DNA from: Natronomonas salina
GTDB taxonomy: Archaea; Halobacteriota; Halobacteria; Halobacteriales; Haloarculaceae
NCBI RefSeq assembly: GCF_013391105.1
Contig: NZ_CP058335.1
Coordinates: 1,488,001 to 1,552,000 of the forward strand
Direction of reading: 5' to 3'
DNA length: 64,000 nt
Below the pieces are notes generated by a model that did no database searches, was not told the DNA's origin, and was given only the letters and a program-made list of their open reading frames with translations. Position 1 is the stretch's first letter; each line of letters begins with the position of its first letter. Position numbers and translations under genes: made by a program. Positions 1 through 8,703 of this stretch are shown in pieces.

Positions 1-1114
1 TCGGCGACCGCCCGCTTGGCCTTCAGCCCCAGGCCGGGGTCGTCGGCCTCGTCGTACCGCTGGCCGACCCCGACCGCCCACTCGAAGATCCGCTCGCGGA
101 CGGGCGACTCGGCGGCCTGCTCGCGCATCTGCTTGTAGATCCGCTCGTAGACCCGCGGGACCGAGGCGGCGGCCTCCGGAGCGACCTGCTCGATGTCGTC
201 GCCGACGGTCTCGGCGCTCTCGGCGTAGGCGATGGTCACGCCGGTCGCGAACTCCAGGTAGTGGACGATGCGCTCGAAGGCGTGGGCCAGCGGCAGGAAC
301 GACAGCGACGTCATCCCGGCCTCCAGGGTCGGGACGTCCGGCCCCTTGTCGGGCCGCGGGCCGACGCGCCGGTGGACCTGGTTCAGGCACGTCCGCCAGT
401 TTTCGTGGGTCAGCTCGACGCCCTTCGGCGTCCCCGTGGTCCCCGACGTGTACACGATGGAGGACAGCGACGTCCAGTCGCGCTCACCGAGCCACGACTC
501 GAGGGTCGCGTCGTCGTAGCGCTCGGCGCCCAGCTCGTAGACCTTCGCGAGCGTGTAGACGTTCTCCCAGGCGGCGTGGTCGGCGGTCACCTCGTCGACG
601 TCCGCGGTGACGCGGTCCATGACGACGACGAACTCCAGGTCGAGGTCGTCCGAGACGTCCAGCACCGTCTCCAAGAGCGCCTCGTTCTCCACGACGCAGC
701 CCATCGCCTCGCTGTCCTCCAGCAGGTACCGGACCTGCTCCTCCGAGGACTCCCGGTAGACGGTCGCCACGACGCCGCCGGCCGTCTGGACGGCGAGGTC
801 GGTCTGGGCCCACTCGGCCCGGGTGTCCGAGTAGATGGCGACGCGGTCGTCAGGCCCGACGCCCAGCTCCCGGAAGCCGGTCGCGAGCCGGCTCACCGCC
901 TTCGCCATCTCCGAGTAGGTGATCGCCTCGTACTCCCCGGCCGCCGGCTGTGGGAGGACCCCGGGCGTCATCGACCGGTCCGAGACGGCACCCTTGTACT
1001 CCTGGGCGGGGCGGTCCCCGTATCGGCCGACCGCGTCGAAGAAGAGGCGCGGAATCGTCGTCTCCCCGATCACCTCGTCCGTGTACTCACGTTCGACCTC
1101 TCTCCAGTCGGTCA
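1..1114 (-). CDS. AMP-forming long-chain acyl-CoA synthetase (C-terminus outside window)
   Basis: Activates a fatty acid with ATP and CoA to acyl-CoA (ANL superfamily, COG1022-like). The gene starts at 1114 and runs off the left edge, so about 371 codons are visible. The AMP-binding P-loop YTSGTTGTPKG lies near residues 219-229 and is followed by ELTHEN. Further on, SFLPLAHAFER is the conserved region after it. The protein begins MTDWREVEREY. Adenylate-forming chemistry is certain from the P-loop; the preference for long-chain fatty acids is inferred from the overall pattern. A TATA-like stretch on the minus strand near 1179-1185 could serve it. MaoC, thioesterase and EMO-type genes elsewhere in the window suit a fatty-acid oxidation role. 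Confidence 0.9.
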
Positions 1115-1222
1115 TACCCGGTGATACGACAGGACGCACTTAACCATGCGTGACCGTAGCGAACTCACGCGTTGAGGGTTTATTACTAGCGAGAGTCGAA
1201 CGGCGATGGTCTACCGCGCCGC

Positions 1223-1675
1223 TCAGTACTCCAGGTCGAACTGCTCGTTCTCGGTGACGGTGTTGAGCACGACGCTGGTGTTGGACTCCTTGATGTCGGG
1301 GTCGATGAGCAGTTCCTTGATCTGGTCGTTCATGTGGTCGGTGTCGTTGAACTTCCCGATGGCGACGATGTCGTGGTCGCCGGTGACCTCGTAGACCGAC
1401 ACCATGTGCTTGTGGTCGGCGAGGCGGTCGGTGATCTCCGGCAGGGCGCTGCCCTCGACCTTCATCTGGATGATGGCGGTGACGTCGTAGCCGAGTTTGC
1501 CGTAGTTGACGCGCGGGGCGTACCCCTCGATGATGCCGTCGTCCTCGAGGTCCGAGATGTGGTTCGAGACGGTCGTCACGGAGACGTCGAGGTCCTCCCC
1601 GAGCGAGCGCAGCGAGGCCCGGCCGTCCTCCAGGAGTGCGTTCACCAATTTGCGGTCGAGATTTTCGTACGTCAT
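1223..1675 (-). CDS. lrp: Lrp/AsnC family transcriptional regulator
   Basis: Transcription factor of the feast/famine family, 150 aa, the normal family length. Residues about 5-50 form the winged helix-turn-helix ([16 protein letters not shown] is the recognition region) and residues about 62-145 form the RAM/AsnC ligand-binding and oligomerisation domain ([11 protein letters not shown]). It is transcribed divergently from glutamine synthetase with 127 bp between the start codons, an arrangement known in haloarchaea where Lrp proteins control glnA. A minus-strand TATA box at 1700-1706 lies 28 bp from the start codon, so the transcript is probably leaderless. The ligand (perhaps glutamine) is not visible from sequence. 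Confidence 0.95.
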   Translation of the reverse strand: MTYENLDRKLVNALLEDGRASLRSLGEDLDVSVTTVSNHISDLEDDGIIEGYAPRVNYGKLGYDVTAIIQMKVEGSALPEITDRLADHKHMVSVYEVTGDHDIVAIGKFNDTDHMNDQIKELLIDPDIKESNTSVVLNTVTENEQFDLEY

Positions 1676-1680
1676 TACGC

Positions 1681-1776
1681 CCTACTACTACCCCAGGGGT
1701 TTAGAACTTTACGAATATCCACTTCTTCTGTGAGAGACGGGAGATTTGCGCAGAGCAGCAAGGTTAAAGTAGTAGG
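1681..1776. promoter_or_regulatory. Divergent lrp/glnA promoter region with 9-bp inverted repeat
   Basis: The 127-bp gap between the start codons of lrp (1675) and glnA (1803) holds a TATA-like box for each gene: plus-strand TTAAAGTA at 1764-1771 for glnA and minus-strand TTCTAAA at 1700-1706 for lrp. A perfect inverted repeat, CCTACTACT at 1681-1689 and AGTAGTAGG at 1768-1776, sits at the two transcription-start sides. One arm overlaps the glnA TATA box, and the other lies where the lrp transcript should start. A regulator occupying both arms could control both genes at once; Lrp itself is the obvious candidate (inference). Confidence 0.6.
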
Positions 1777-1802
1777 CTGCTTCGAAGCGGACGACGAGAA
1801 AA

Positions 1803-3176
1803 ATGACGAACGACAACGTAGCCACCGACGGTGGCCTCTCCCCCCAAGCACAGAGCGTGCTCGACGAGATAGACGAGAAGAACGTCGACTTCCTGCGGCT
1901 GCAGTTCACCGACATCCTCGGGACGGTCAAGAACGTCTCCGTCCCCGCCGAGCAGGCCGAGAAGGCCTTCACGGAGGGTATCTACTTCGACGGGTCCTCC
2001 ATCGAGGGCTTCGTCCGCATCCAGGAGTCCGACATGCGGCTCATCCCGGACGCGAGCACCTTCTCGGTCCTGCCGTGGCGGAAGCGCGAGGAGGGCGCCT
2101 CCGCGCGGATGATCTGCGACGTCTACAACACCTCGACCGGCGAGCCGTTCAAGGGCGACCCGCGCTACGTCCTCAAGAAGGCCATCCAGCGAGCCAACGA
2201 CATGGGCTACGAGGTCAACGCCGCCCCCGAGCCGGAGTTCTTCCTCTTCGAGGAGGACGAGGACGGCCGCGCGACGACGAAGACCAACGACGCCGGCGGC
2301 TACTTCGACCTGGCACCGAAGGACCTCGCCTCCGACGTCCGCCGCGACATCATCTACGGCCTCGAGGAGATGGGCTTCGAGATCGAGGCCTCCCACCACG
2401 AGGTCGCCCGCGGCCAGCACGAGATCAACTTCGAGTACGACGACGCGCTCACCACCGCCGACAACGTGGGGACGTTCCGGACGGTCGTCCGTGCGATCGC
2501 GGCCCAGCACGACCTGCACGCGACGTTCATGCCGAAGCCGATCCCGAAGATCAACGGCTCCGGGATGCACACCCACCTGTCGCTGTTCACCGAGGACGGC
2601 GAGAACGCCTTCCACGACGAGGACGACGAGTTCAACCTCAGCGAGACGGCCAAGCAGTTCACCGCGGGCATCCTCGAGCACGCGCCGGCGATCACCGCCG
2701 TCACCGACCCGACCGTGAACAGTTACAAGCGCCTCGTCCCCGGCTACGAGGCCCCGGTCTACATCGCGTGGTCGGACCGCAACCGCTCGGCACTCATCCG
2801 GAAGCCGGCCGCGCGCGTCCCGGCCGCCAGCCGCATCGAGGCGCGCTTCCCCGATCCGTCGTGTAACCCCTACCTCGCCTTCGCGGCGCTCATCCACGCC
2901 GGCCTCGACGGCATCGAGAAGGGCCTCGACTGCCCGGACCCGGTGCGTGAGAACATCTACGAGTTCGACGAGCAGAAGCGCGAGGAGCACGGCATCGAGA
3001 CGCTCCCGCAGAACCTCGGCCAGGCCGTCGAAGCGCTCGAGGAAGACGAGGTCATCCTCGACGCCCTCGGCGAGCACGTCGGCGAGAAGTTCGTCGAGGC
3101 GAAGACCCAGGAGTTCGAGGAGTACCTGGTGGACGTCTCCGACTGGGAACTCGACCGCTACCTCGAGACCTTCTGA
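1803..3176 (+). CDS. glnA: glutamine synthetase, type I
   Basis: Condenses ammonia with glutamate using ATP; cytoplasmic dodecamer. 457 aa, a typical GSI length. Visible family motifs are DGSSIEGF (63-70), the metal/glutamate motif EPEFFLF (143-149), the ATP-binding [10 protein letters not shown] (251-260) and the [13 protein letters not shown] region. The C-terminal stretch [20 protein letters not shown] resembles GSI-alpha enzymes (Bacillus, archaea), which are not adenylylated, so control is expected at transcription and by effector binding. The start at 1803 follows a TATA-like box at 1764-1771. The divergent Lrp regulator gene points to nitrogen or amino-acid dependent control. Confidence 0.98.
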   Translation: MTNDNVATDGGLSPQAQSVLDEIDEKNVDFLRLQFTDILGTVKNVSVPAEQAEKAFTEGIYFDGSSIEGFVRIQESDMRLIPDASTFSVLPWRKREEGASARMICDVYNTSTGEPFKGDPRYVLKKAIQRANDMGYEVNAAPEPEFFLFEEDEDGRATTKTNDAGGYFDLAPKDLASDVRRDIIYGLEEMGFEIEASHHEVARGQHEINFEYDDALTTADNVGTFRTVVRAIAAQHDLHATFMPKPIPKINGSGMHTHLSLFTEDGENAFHDEDDEFNLSETAKQFTAGILEHAPAITAVTDPTVNSYKRLVPGYEAPVYIAWSDRNRSALIRKPAARVPAASRIEARFPDPSCNPYLAFAALIHAGLDGIEKGLDCPDPVRENIYEFDEQKREEHGIETLPQNLGQAVEALEEDEVILDALGEHVGEKFVEAKTQEFEEYLVDVSDWELDRYLETF

Positions 3177-3381
3177 ACGGCCAGCGAGTCCGTCTCTCCT
3201 CCCCACATTTCTTCACGCGACGACCAGCGCGGCCGTCGCGACGACACGGCGGACGACGGTTTACGTACGAAGCCGCGACCATCGGCGCCGTGTCCTGACC
3301 CGACGCCGGCCGGCGTCTCGCGGGAGCGCGGTGCAGCGCCGGCCCGACGGACCGCACCGCCTGTTCGCCACTCCGGGGCCG

Positions 3382-3810
3382 TCACGCGTCGCCTTCGTCG
3401 GTCCACGGCGAGTCGCCCTCGCCGCCGTCCGACTTGTACGTCCCCCTGGCCATCGCGATCTCGGTCCCGTCGTCGTCGGTGACGTCGACCTCGACGGTCG
3501 CGACGTTGTCGCCGTTGTGGACCACCTGGGCCGACGCCTCCAGCGTCCCGCCGGTCGCTGGCGCGAGGTAGTCGATGCGCATGTCGATGGTCGGCGTCAC
3601 CTCGTGGTTCGCCGAGACCACGGCGGCGCCGGCGACCGAGTCGGCCAGCGAGTAGGTGACGCCGCCGTGGGCGATCAGCTTCCCCGGGTTCGAGGAGTGC
3701 TCCTCCTCGAGCTCGAGGTGCCCGACCGCGTAGCCGTCCGCCGCCTCCTGCAGCTCGATGCCCAGGTGGTCGTTGAACGGCATCTCCGCGAACATCTCAG
3801 AGAGTTCCAT
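3382..3810 (-). CDS. PaaI family hotdog-fold thioesterase
   Basis: Predicted acyl-CoA thioesterase of 142 aa, the normal size for a single hotdog domain. The family signature HGGV (residues 48-51) lies at the start of the central helix, preceded by NPGKLIA. The substrate is not deducible; PaaI-type members hydrolyse aromatic or medium-chain acyl-CoAs. The acidic tail after residue 128 (GGEGDSPWTDEGDA) is a typical haloarchaeal extension. It converges on glnA across a 205-bp gap (3177-3381) in which I see no gene. Confidence 0.88.
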   Translation of the reverse strand: MELSEMFAEMPFNDHLGIELQEAADGYAVGHLELEEEHSSNPGKLIAHGGVTYSLADSVAGAAVVSANHEVTPTIDMRIDYLAPATGGTLEASAQVVHNGDNVATVEVDVTDDDGTEIAMARGTYKSDGGEGDSPWTDEGDA

Positions 3811-3849
3811 GCCCGAACTGGACGCCGTACGCGGAAAAGCGCTGGTCTG

Positions 3850-4383
3850 CTACCGAGAATTGCCGCGGGTGATTCCGCCGGCCTCTCCGCCGTCGGCACG
3901 ACCGCCCGCCATCGCCGACGACGGGATGCGGAACCCGCCGGCGTAGATGAACTTCTTCCGGCCGGTGTCGAACCCGACGAGGTAGAGCCCGGCCTCGTCG
4001 GGGACCGGCCAGACCATCACGGCGTCGAGGGCATCGGGGGCCGGGACCGCCGGGACCGCCGACGCGACGAGGTCGACGACCTGGGCCTCGACCTGCGCGT
4101 ACTCCTCGCCGGCCTCGGCCAGCGGGACGTGCTCGGAGATGTCGACGAGGGCGCCGTTCGTGGCGTCGAAGTCGGGGGGCTCCTCCAGCGCGTTCGTCCG
4201 CGTCTGGTACTCGACGATCAGCGAGCCGCGGCGGACGTCGAAGCCGAGCTCGCCGCCGTTCGGCCCGAACTCGACGCTCCGGAACGGCGTCGGCCCGCCG
4301 GCCGTCACCGACTCGACGGCTGACTCCAGCAACTCCAGCGCGTCCCGACGCTGCGGTCCGGGAACTCCCCTGACGCCCCCCAT
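3850..4383 (-). CDS. Conserved-looking hypothetical protein
   Basis: Not recognised. A soluble acidic protein of 177 aa beginning MGGVRGVPGPQRRDALELL, with a mixed alpha/beta pattern and no signal peptide or membrane segment. The frame is open 21 bp further upstream to an ATG at 4404, but a minus-strand TATA box (TATTAGTA, plus positions 4406-4413) is centred 27 bp from 4383. That spacing fits a leaderless transcript starting at the 4383 ATG and would place 4404 outside the transcript. The C-terminal third (VGFDTGRKKFIYAGGFR) looks like a compact beta unit and is followed by a Gly-rich tail. Confidence 0.7.
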   Translation of the reverse strand: MGGVRGVPGPQRRDALELLESAVESVTAGGPTPFRSVEFGPNGGELGFDVRRGSLIVEYQTRTNALEEPPDFDATNGALVDISEHVPLAEAGEEYAQVEAQVVDLVASAVPAVPAPDALDAVMVWPVPDEAGLYLVGFDTGRKKFIYAGGFRIPSSAMAGGRADGGEAGGITRGNSR

Positions 4384-4405
4384 TGCCACCCTGTTCGACA
4401 CCATA

Positions 4406-4413
4406 TACTAATA
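4406..4413 (-). promoter_or_regulatory. TATA box deciding the start of the 3850-4383 gene
   Basis: Read on the minus strand this is TATTAGTA. Its centre is about 27 bp from the ATG at 4383, the spacing at which archaeal transcription starts, so the gene is likely leaderless from 4383 rather than starting at 4404. Confidence 0.5.
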
Positions 4414-4603
4414 CCTCTGTCGCCGGAATCGAACGCTGACCGCCTCGGATCCCACGTCGCGACCGACCCACCGGTCCGCCTCCGACCGTCGACGCCCGAT
4501 TTCGCCCGGCCGTCGGCACACCGTTTTTGTCGTCGCGGCGCGCTACGTCGAGTAGACGCTCCATGTGCGAACCAGCAGTCCATCGGCGCGAGAGGTGGTG
4601 AGC

Positions 4604-5107
4604 GTGTTCGAAGAGATCATGCTGAAGTTCGAGGACAGCCCGAGCCAGCAGGCCGTCATCCGGCTGCTGCTCGAGCGGGGGTTCTCGGTCAACGACGAGG
4701 GGCGGGTCGTCTCCGGCGGCATCGAGATCCCGAACACCGGCATCGCCCGGGAGATCGACGTCGACCGCCGCGTCGTCGACGCCACCACCGACGCCATCCT
4801 CGCCGACGAGGAGCTGCGACGCATCTTCCAGAACATCTCGGCCATCCCCTCGCTGATGGACCTCGCGCCGGTCCTCGACCTCACCGTCCTGACCGTCCGC
4901 GTCGCCGATGCCGACCAGCCCGGCATCGTCGCCGAGATCACGGGCCGCATCGCCGACGCCGGTATCTCGATCCGGCAGACCATCAGCGAGGACCCGGAGT
5001 TCACCGACGAGCCGAAGCTCTACATCATCACGGACGAACCGCTGGACGGCGAACTCATCAACGAGATCCGCTCGATGGACTTCGTCCGGAAGATCGAACT
5101 GGAGTGA
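4604..5107 (+). CDS. ACT-domain amino-acid-binding regulatory protein
   Basis: Small protein (167 aa from the GTG at 4604). Residues about 1-90 form a helical domain that looks DNA-binding-like (SQQAVIRLLLERGFSV, then GGIEIPNTGIAREI). Residues about 94-165 are an ACT domain (LTVLTVRVADADQPGIVAEITGRIADAGISI), which typically binds an amino acid at a dimer interface. It is probably a regulator of amino-acid metabolism; the ligand is unknown. The start is uncertain: in-frame GTG codons occur at 4565, 4595, 4598 and 4604. I prefer 4604 because homologues I know begin at the equivalent of FEEIM. Confidence 0.8.
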   Translation: MFEEIMLKFEDSPSQQAVIRLLLERGFSVNDEGRVVSGGIEIPNTGIAREIDVDRRVVDATTDAILADEELRRIFQNISAIPSLMDLAPVLDLTVLTVRVADADQPGIVAEITGRIADAGISIRQTISEDPEFTDEPKLYIITDEPLDGELINEIRSMDFVRKIELE

Positions 5108-5120
5108 GGGGCCGTCGCCG

Positions 5121-5819
5121 CTAGTTCTTCTTGGGGTCGGAGTCGCCGGCGGTCTCGGGCTCCTCGGGCGGGGCGTGGCCCTCGACGGCCTCGGCGACGT
5201 CGGTGTCCTTGGGGGTGTCGACGTGCCAGCGGTCGACGGAGGTCTCGTAGTCGGCCAGCTTGTTGGAGACGCGGATCTTGAGGTCGTCGTCGTTGACGTT
5301 CACCTCGAAGACGTAGTCGTCGGTGTCGGCCCGCTGGAGGTTCGCGCTGACGAGTTCGTTGTCGAAGTAGTACGGCGACACCTGCGTCATCACGTTCTTG
5401 TAGACGCTGCCCTCGACCTTCCGGAGGGCCTTGCGGGTCGCCGAGTCGGCGGCGCGGGCGACGTAGTTGATCGACTCGCGCCACTCGTTGACGGCCTCGC
5501 CGGGCTCCTCGAGGTTGTCGTAGGAGTCAGCGAGCTTCTCGCCGGCGGTCTTGAGGTCCTCGTCGGGGTCCTTGCCGGCCTTCTCGCCGGTACCCTCGCC
5601 GACGCTGGCCTGCTCTGCGGTCTTCTGGTTGACGTCCTCGCCGAGGCGCTCGTCGGCCTTGGGACGCCACTCGTCCCACGCCTCGAGGGCCTCCTCCTCG
5701 ACCGGCTGGCCCTCGTCGGCGACGTCCTTGAGCGCTCGGGTGAGCCGCTCGCCGTGCTCGACGACGTCGACCCAGCTCCCGCGCACCTTGAACCCGGAGA
5801 CGCTCTCCTGGACTTCCAT
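5121..5819 (-). CDS. Haloarchaeal conserved protein, DUF5828-like
   Basis: 232 aa starting MEVQESVSGFKVRGSW at the ATG at 5819; the longer open frame upstream has no coding character and overlaps upp. The protein is strongly acidic, mostly helical in its first two thirds (DEWRPKADERLGEDVN, EKAGKDPDEDLKTAGEKL), then has a beta-rich part around residues 150-205 (DYVFEVNVNDDDLKIRVSNK) and a low-complexity Pro/Glu tail. No catalytic motif is visible. From memory it matches the haloarchaea-specific family DUF5828, whose function is not known. It converges on the ACT gene with 13 bp between the stops. Confidence 0.75.
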   Translation of the reverse strand: MEVQESVSGFKVRGSWVDVVEHGERLTRALKDVADEGQPVEEEALEAWDEWRPKADERLGEDVNQKTAEQASVGEGTGEKAGKDPDEDLKTAGEKLADSYDNLEEPGEAVNEWRESINYVARAADSATRKALRKVEGSVYKNVMTQVSPYYFDNELVSANLQRADTDDYVFEVNVNDDDLKIRVSNKLADYETSVDRWHVDTPKDTDVAEAVEGHAPPEEPETAGDSDPKKN

Positions 5820-5921
5820 CGAATCCCCGTTGGATATGCGGGGCCTTACGTCTTGTCGCCGTGGCAGTCGCCGAGCCGGCACTTCGGTTGGCTTTAAGCC
5901 CGCGGCGCACGCGCTACCGGT

Positions 5922-6593
5922 ATGCCAATCGAGGACCGCGATGACGCCCACGTCATCACCCACGCGCTGGCGAAGCACACCCTCTCGGAGCTTCGGTCGG
6001 ACGAGACCGACCAGGTGGCGTTCCGCAACGGCCTCGTCGAACTCGGGCGACTCTGCGGCTACGAGATCATCGACGGCATGATGGACACCGAGTACGTCTC
6101 CATCACGACGCCGCTGGCCGAGACCACCGGCGAGGTGGTCAAGGGCCTCGACGACGTCGTCATCGTCAACGTCCTCCGGGCGGCGACGCCGTTCGTCGAG
6201 GGGCTCGTCGAGGCGTTCCCGCACGCCCGCCAGGGGGTCATCTCGGCTGGCCGCGACGAGGACGCCGGGATGGACGACTCCGGCGAGTTCCCGATCACCG
6301 TCGACTACGTGAAGCTCCCGGACATCGACGAGGACGACACCGTCATCGTCGCGGACCCCATGCTCGCCACCGGCAGCACGATGGTCGCCGTCCTCGAGGA
6401 GGTCCTCGCGAAGGGCGATCCGGAGCGGCTCGTCATCCTCTCGGCGGTCAGCGCCCCGCCGGGGCTCGTCCGCGTCGACGAGGCGTTCCCGCAGGCGGAC
6501 GTCCTCACGGTCAGCATCGACGAGCGCCTCGACGAGGACGGCTACATCGTCCCCGGCGTCGGCGACGCCGGCGACCGCGCGTTCGGGACCTGA
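5922..6593 (+). CDS. upp: uracil phosphoribosyltransferase
   Basis: Salvages uracil with PRPP to UMP. 223 aa, the normal length. The PRPP-binding motif [13 protein letters not shown] (about 141-153) and the C-terminal uracil-binding signature [13 protein letters not shown] are intact. The N-terminal half carries the expected [10 protein letters not shown] segment. It stands alone, divergent from the DUF5828 gene with 102 bp between starts. The 222-bp gap downstream (6594-6815) holds T-rich stretches suitable for termination (for example around 6655) but no gene. Confidence 0.97.
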   Translation: MPIEDRDDAHVITHALAKHTLSELRSDETDQVAFRNGLVELGRLCGYEIIDGMMDTEYVSITTPLAETTGEVVKGLDDVVIVNVLRAATPFVEGLVEAFPHARQGVISAGRDEDAGMDDSGEFPITVDYVKLPDIDEDDTVIVADPMLATGSTMVAVLEEVLAKGDPERLVILSAVSAPPGLVRVDEAFPQADVLTVSIDERLDEDGYIVPGVGDAGDRAFGT

Positions 6594-6815
6594 CCCCGGC
6601 GACCCGACTCCGATTCCCGCCGGCGTAGTGCCCCTCGTTTCCGGTCCAGATTCTCGTTTTCCGTCGTCGCTTCAGGGTCACGTCCGCCCGTCGAACCCCC
6701 TACCTTCGCCTGGAAGTTACCGCCTGGTTGTGGTTTCGCTCCTGTCGAAGCGTCAGACGGCCGGCGCACGGCGCGGGATCGACCGATCGGAACGGGGCGA
6801 CGCCGCGCACTCGAA

Positions 6816-7424
6816 CTACAGCTCCACCCGGCCGCTGGTCGCGCTCCGCAGGCGGTCCCGGACCGCGTCGGCGTCGGCGACCGGGACCCGGACTTCGAAG
6901 GTCACGCGCTCGCCGTAGTCGGCGTCGAACTCGACGGCCTCGCTCTCCAGGACGCCCCGGACCGTCCCGGAGTCGTCGTAGTCGACGGTCGCGGCGAACC
7001 GCTCGTGGGGGCGCTCCTCGACGGTGCCGGCGGCGTCGACGGCGTCCTTCGTCGCCTGCGAGTACGCCCGGACCAGCCCGCCGACCCCGAGGTTCGTCCC
7101 GCCGTAGTACCGGGTGACGACGACCGCGACGTTCTCGAGGTCCCGGCCCTGCAGCACCGACAGCATCGGCTTCCCGGCGCTGCCCGACGGCTCGCCGTCG
7201 TCCGACGAGTACTCCCGGAACGGGTCTGCCCGCACCCGGTAGGCGGGGACGTTGTGGGTCGCGTCCGGGTACTCGGCCTCGACGGACTCGACGAACGCCT
7301 CGGCCGCGTCGACGCTCTCGACGGGGGCGGCGTGGCCGATGAACTCCGAGCCCTGGACGGCGAAGCGGGCACTCGCGCGGTCGGCGAGCGTCAGGTAGGC
7401 GTCGTCCGCTCCGTCGTCGGACAC
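6816..7424 (-). CDS. YigZ/IMPACT (UPF0029) family protein
   Basis: 202-aa member of the YigZ/IMPACT family. The conserved core DDGEPSGSAGKPML (75-88) and VVVTRYYGGTNLGVGGLVRAY (about 101-121, split here for length) define UPF0029. The C-terminal half is a ferredoxin-like domain resembling EF-G domain V, as in bacterial YigZ. In eukaryotes IMPACT binds GCN1; the role in archaea is unknown. It is divergent from the phosphate transporter with 93 bp between starts. Confidence 0.92.
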   Translation of the reverse strand: MSDDGADDAYLTLADRASARFAVQGSEFIGHAAPVESVDAAEAFVESVEAEYPDATHNVPAYRVRADPFREYSSDDGEPSGSAGKPMLSVLQGRDLENVAVVVTRYYGGTNLGVGGLVRAYSQATKDAVDAAGTVEERPHERFAATVDYDDSGTVRGVLESEAVEFDADYGERVTFEVRVPVADADAVRDRLRSATSGRVEL

Positions 7425-7486
7425 ACCTCCGGCTGGGCGCGCGGCCGGGAAACGGTTTTCGCGTTCGTCGCCGCGTTCGACCGGTC

Positions 7487-7492
7487 TTTATA
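7487..7492 (+). promoter_or_regulatory. TATA box of the PiT transporter gene
   Basis: TTTATA at 7487-7492 is centred about 28 bp upstream of the ATG at 7518, which supports a leaderless transcript and decides the start against the long upstream extension of the open frame. Confidence 0.55.
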
Positions 7493-7517
7493 CGGGGGGA
7501 CGGCGTACGGACTGCCA

Positions 7518-8687
7518 ATGGACGCGGGGACGGTCGCGACGTTCGTGGCTGCCGGGGGGGCGAGCCTCTTCATGGCGTGGGCCATCGGCGCCGGCTCCTC
7601 GGGATCGACGCCGTTCGCGCCCGCGGTGGGCGCCAACGCCATCTCGGTGATGCGGGCGGGGTTCCTCGTCGGCATCCTCGGGCTGCTCGGCGCCACGCTG
7701 CAGGGCGCCAACGTCACCGAGGCCGTCGGCCGCGAACTCGTCGTCGGGACGACGCTGTCGCCGGTCGCGGCCATCGTCGCGCTGTCCATCGCCGCCGGCC
7801 TCGTCGCCGTCGGCATCTTCACCGGCTACCCCATCGCGACGGCGTTCACCGTCACCGGCGCCGTCGTCGGTACCGGCCTCGCGATGGGCGGCGGCCCGGC
7901 GTGGGCGAAGTACTACGAGATCCTGGCCGTCTGGACGTTGACGCCGTTCGTCGGCGGCGGCGTCGCCTACGGGACCGCGAAGCTCCTCCGGAACGAGGCC
8001 GTCACCGAGCGGCTGGCCATCCCGGCGCTGGCCGGCGTCGTCGGTGCGATCCTCGCCAACGTCGAGTTCGTCCTGCTGGGGGCGCCCGGCGAGGCCGAGA
8101 GCGTCGCGACGTCCGTCGGCTCCGGGCTGCTCCAGCAGGCGGCCGTGACGCTGCTGGCCGCCGCGGTCGTCGCCGGCCTGCTCGCGGCCGACATGCGGAA
8201 GAGCGAGCCGGCGGGTCAGCGGCACTTCCTCTTGGCCCTCGGCGGCCTCGTCGCCTTCTCGGCGGGCGGCAGCCAGGTCGGCCTCGCGCTCGGGCCGCTG
8301 CTGCCGCTGTTCGACACCGCGAGCTTCTCGATCCCGCTCGTCGCCCTGCTGTTCGGCGGCGGCGTCGGCCTCCTGCTCGGCTCGTGGACCGCGGCCCCGC
8401 GGATGATCAAGGCCATCTCGCAGGACTACTCCTCGCTGGGACCGCGCCGCTCGATCGCGGCGCTCATCCCGTCGTTCGTCATCGCCCAGACCGCCATCTT
8501 CCTGGGCGTCCCCATCTCGTTCAACGAGATCATCGTCTCCGCGGTCGTGGGGGCCGGCGCCTCGGCGGGCTCCGGCGGCGTCAGCGGCGGCAAGATGGGT
8601 TACACGGTGCTGGCGTGGTTCGGCTCGCTGCTGGGCGCCGGCGTCCTCGGCTACGGCGGCTACCTGGGCGTGACCGCGCTGCTCTGA
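7518..8687 (+). CDS. PiT family inorganic phosphate permease
   Basis: Secondary phosphate transporter in the cytoplasmic membrane, 389 aa. The family shows two homologous halves, visible here as repeated signatures: AIGAGSSGSTPFAPAVGANAIS near the N-terminus and VVGAGASAGSGGVSGGKMGY near the C-terminus. About ten hydrophobic segments alternate with short charged loops (KLLRNEAVTERL, SWTAAPRMIKAISQDYSS). The ATG at 7518 is chosen over the longer open frame because of the TATA box at 7487-7492. The coupling ion (H+ or Na+) cannot be read from sequence. It is convergent with the CNNM-like gene, 16 bp apart. Confidence 0.93.
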   Translation: MDAGTVATFVAAGGASLFMAWAIGAGSSGSTPFAPAVGANAISVMRAGFLVGILGLLGATLQGANVTEAVGRELVVGTTLSPVAAIVALSIAAGLVAVGIFTGYPIATAFTVTGAVVGTGLAMGGGPAWAKYYEILAVWTLTPFVGGGVAYGTAKLLRNEAVTERLAIPALAGVVGAILANVEFVLLGAPGEAESVATSVGSGLLQQAAVTLLAAAVVAGLLAADMRKSEPAGQRHFLLALGGLVAFSAGGSQVGLALGPLLPLFDTASFSIPLVALLFGGGVGLLLGSWTAAPRMIKAISQDYSSLGPRRSIAALIPSFVIAQTAIFLGVPISFNEIIVSAVVGAGASAGSGGVSGGKMGYTVLAWFGSLLGAGVLGYGGYLGVTALL

Positions 8688-8703
8688 ACGGCGGCGCGAG
8701 AAT

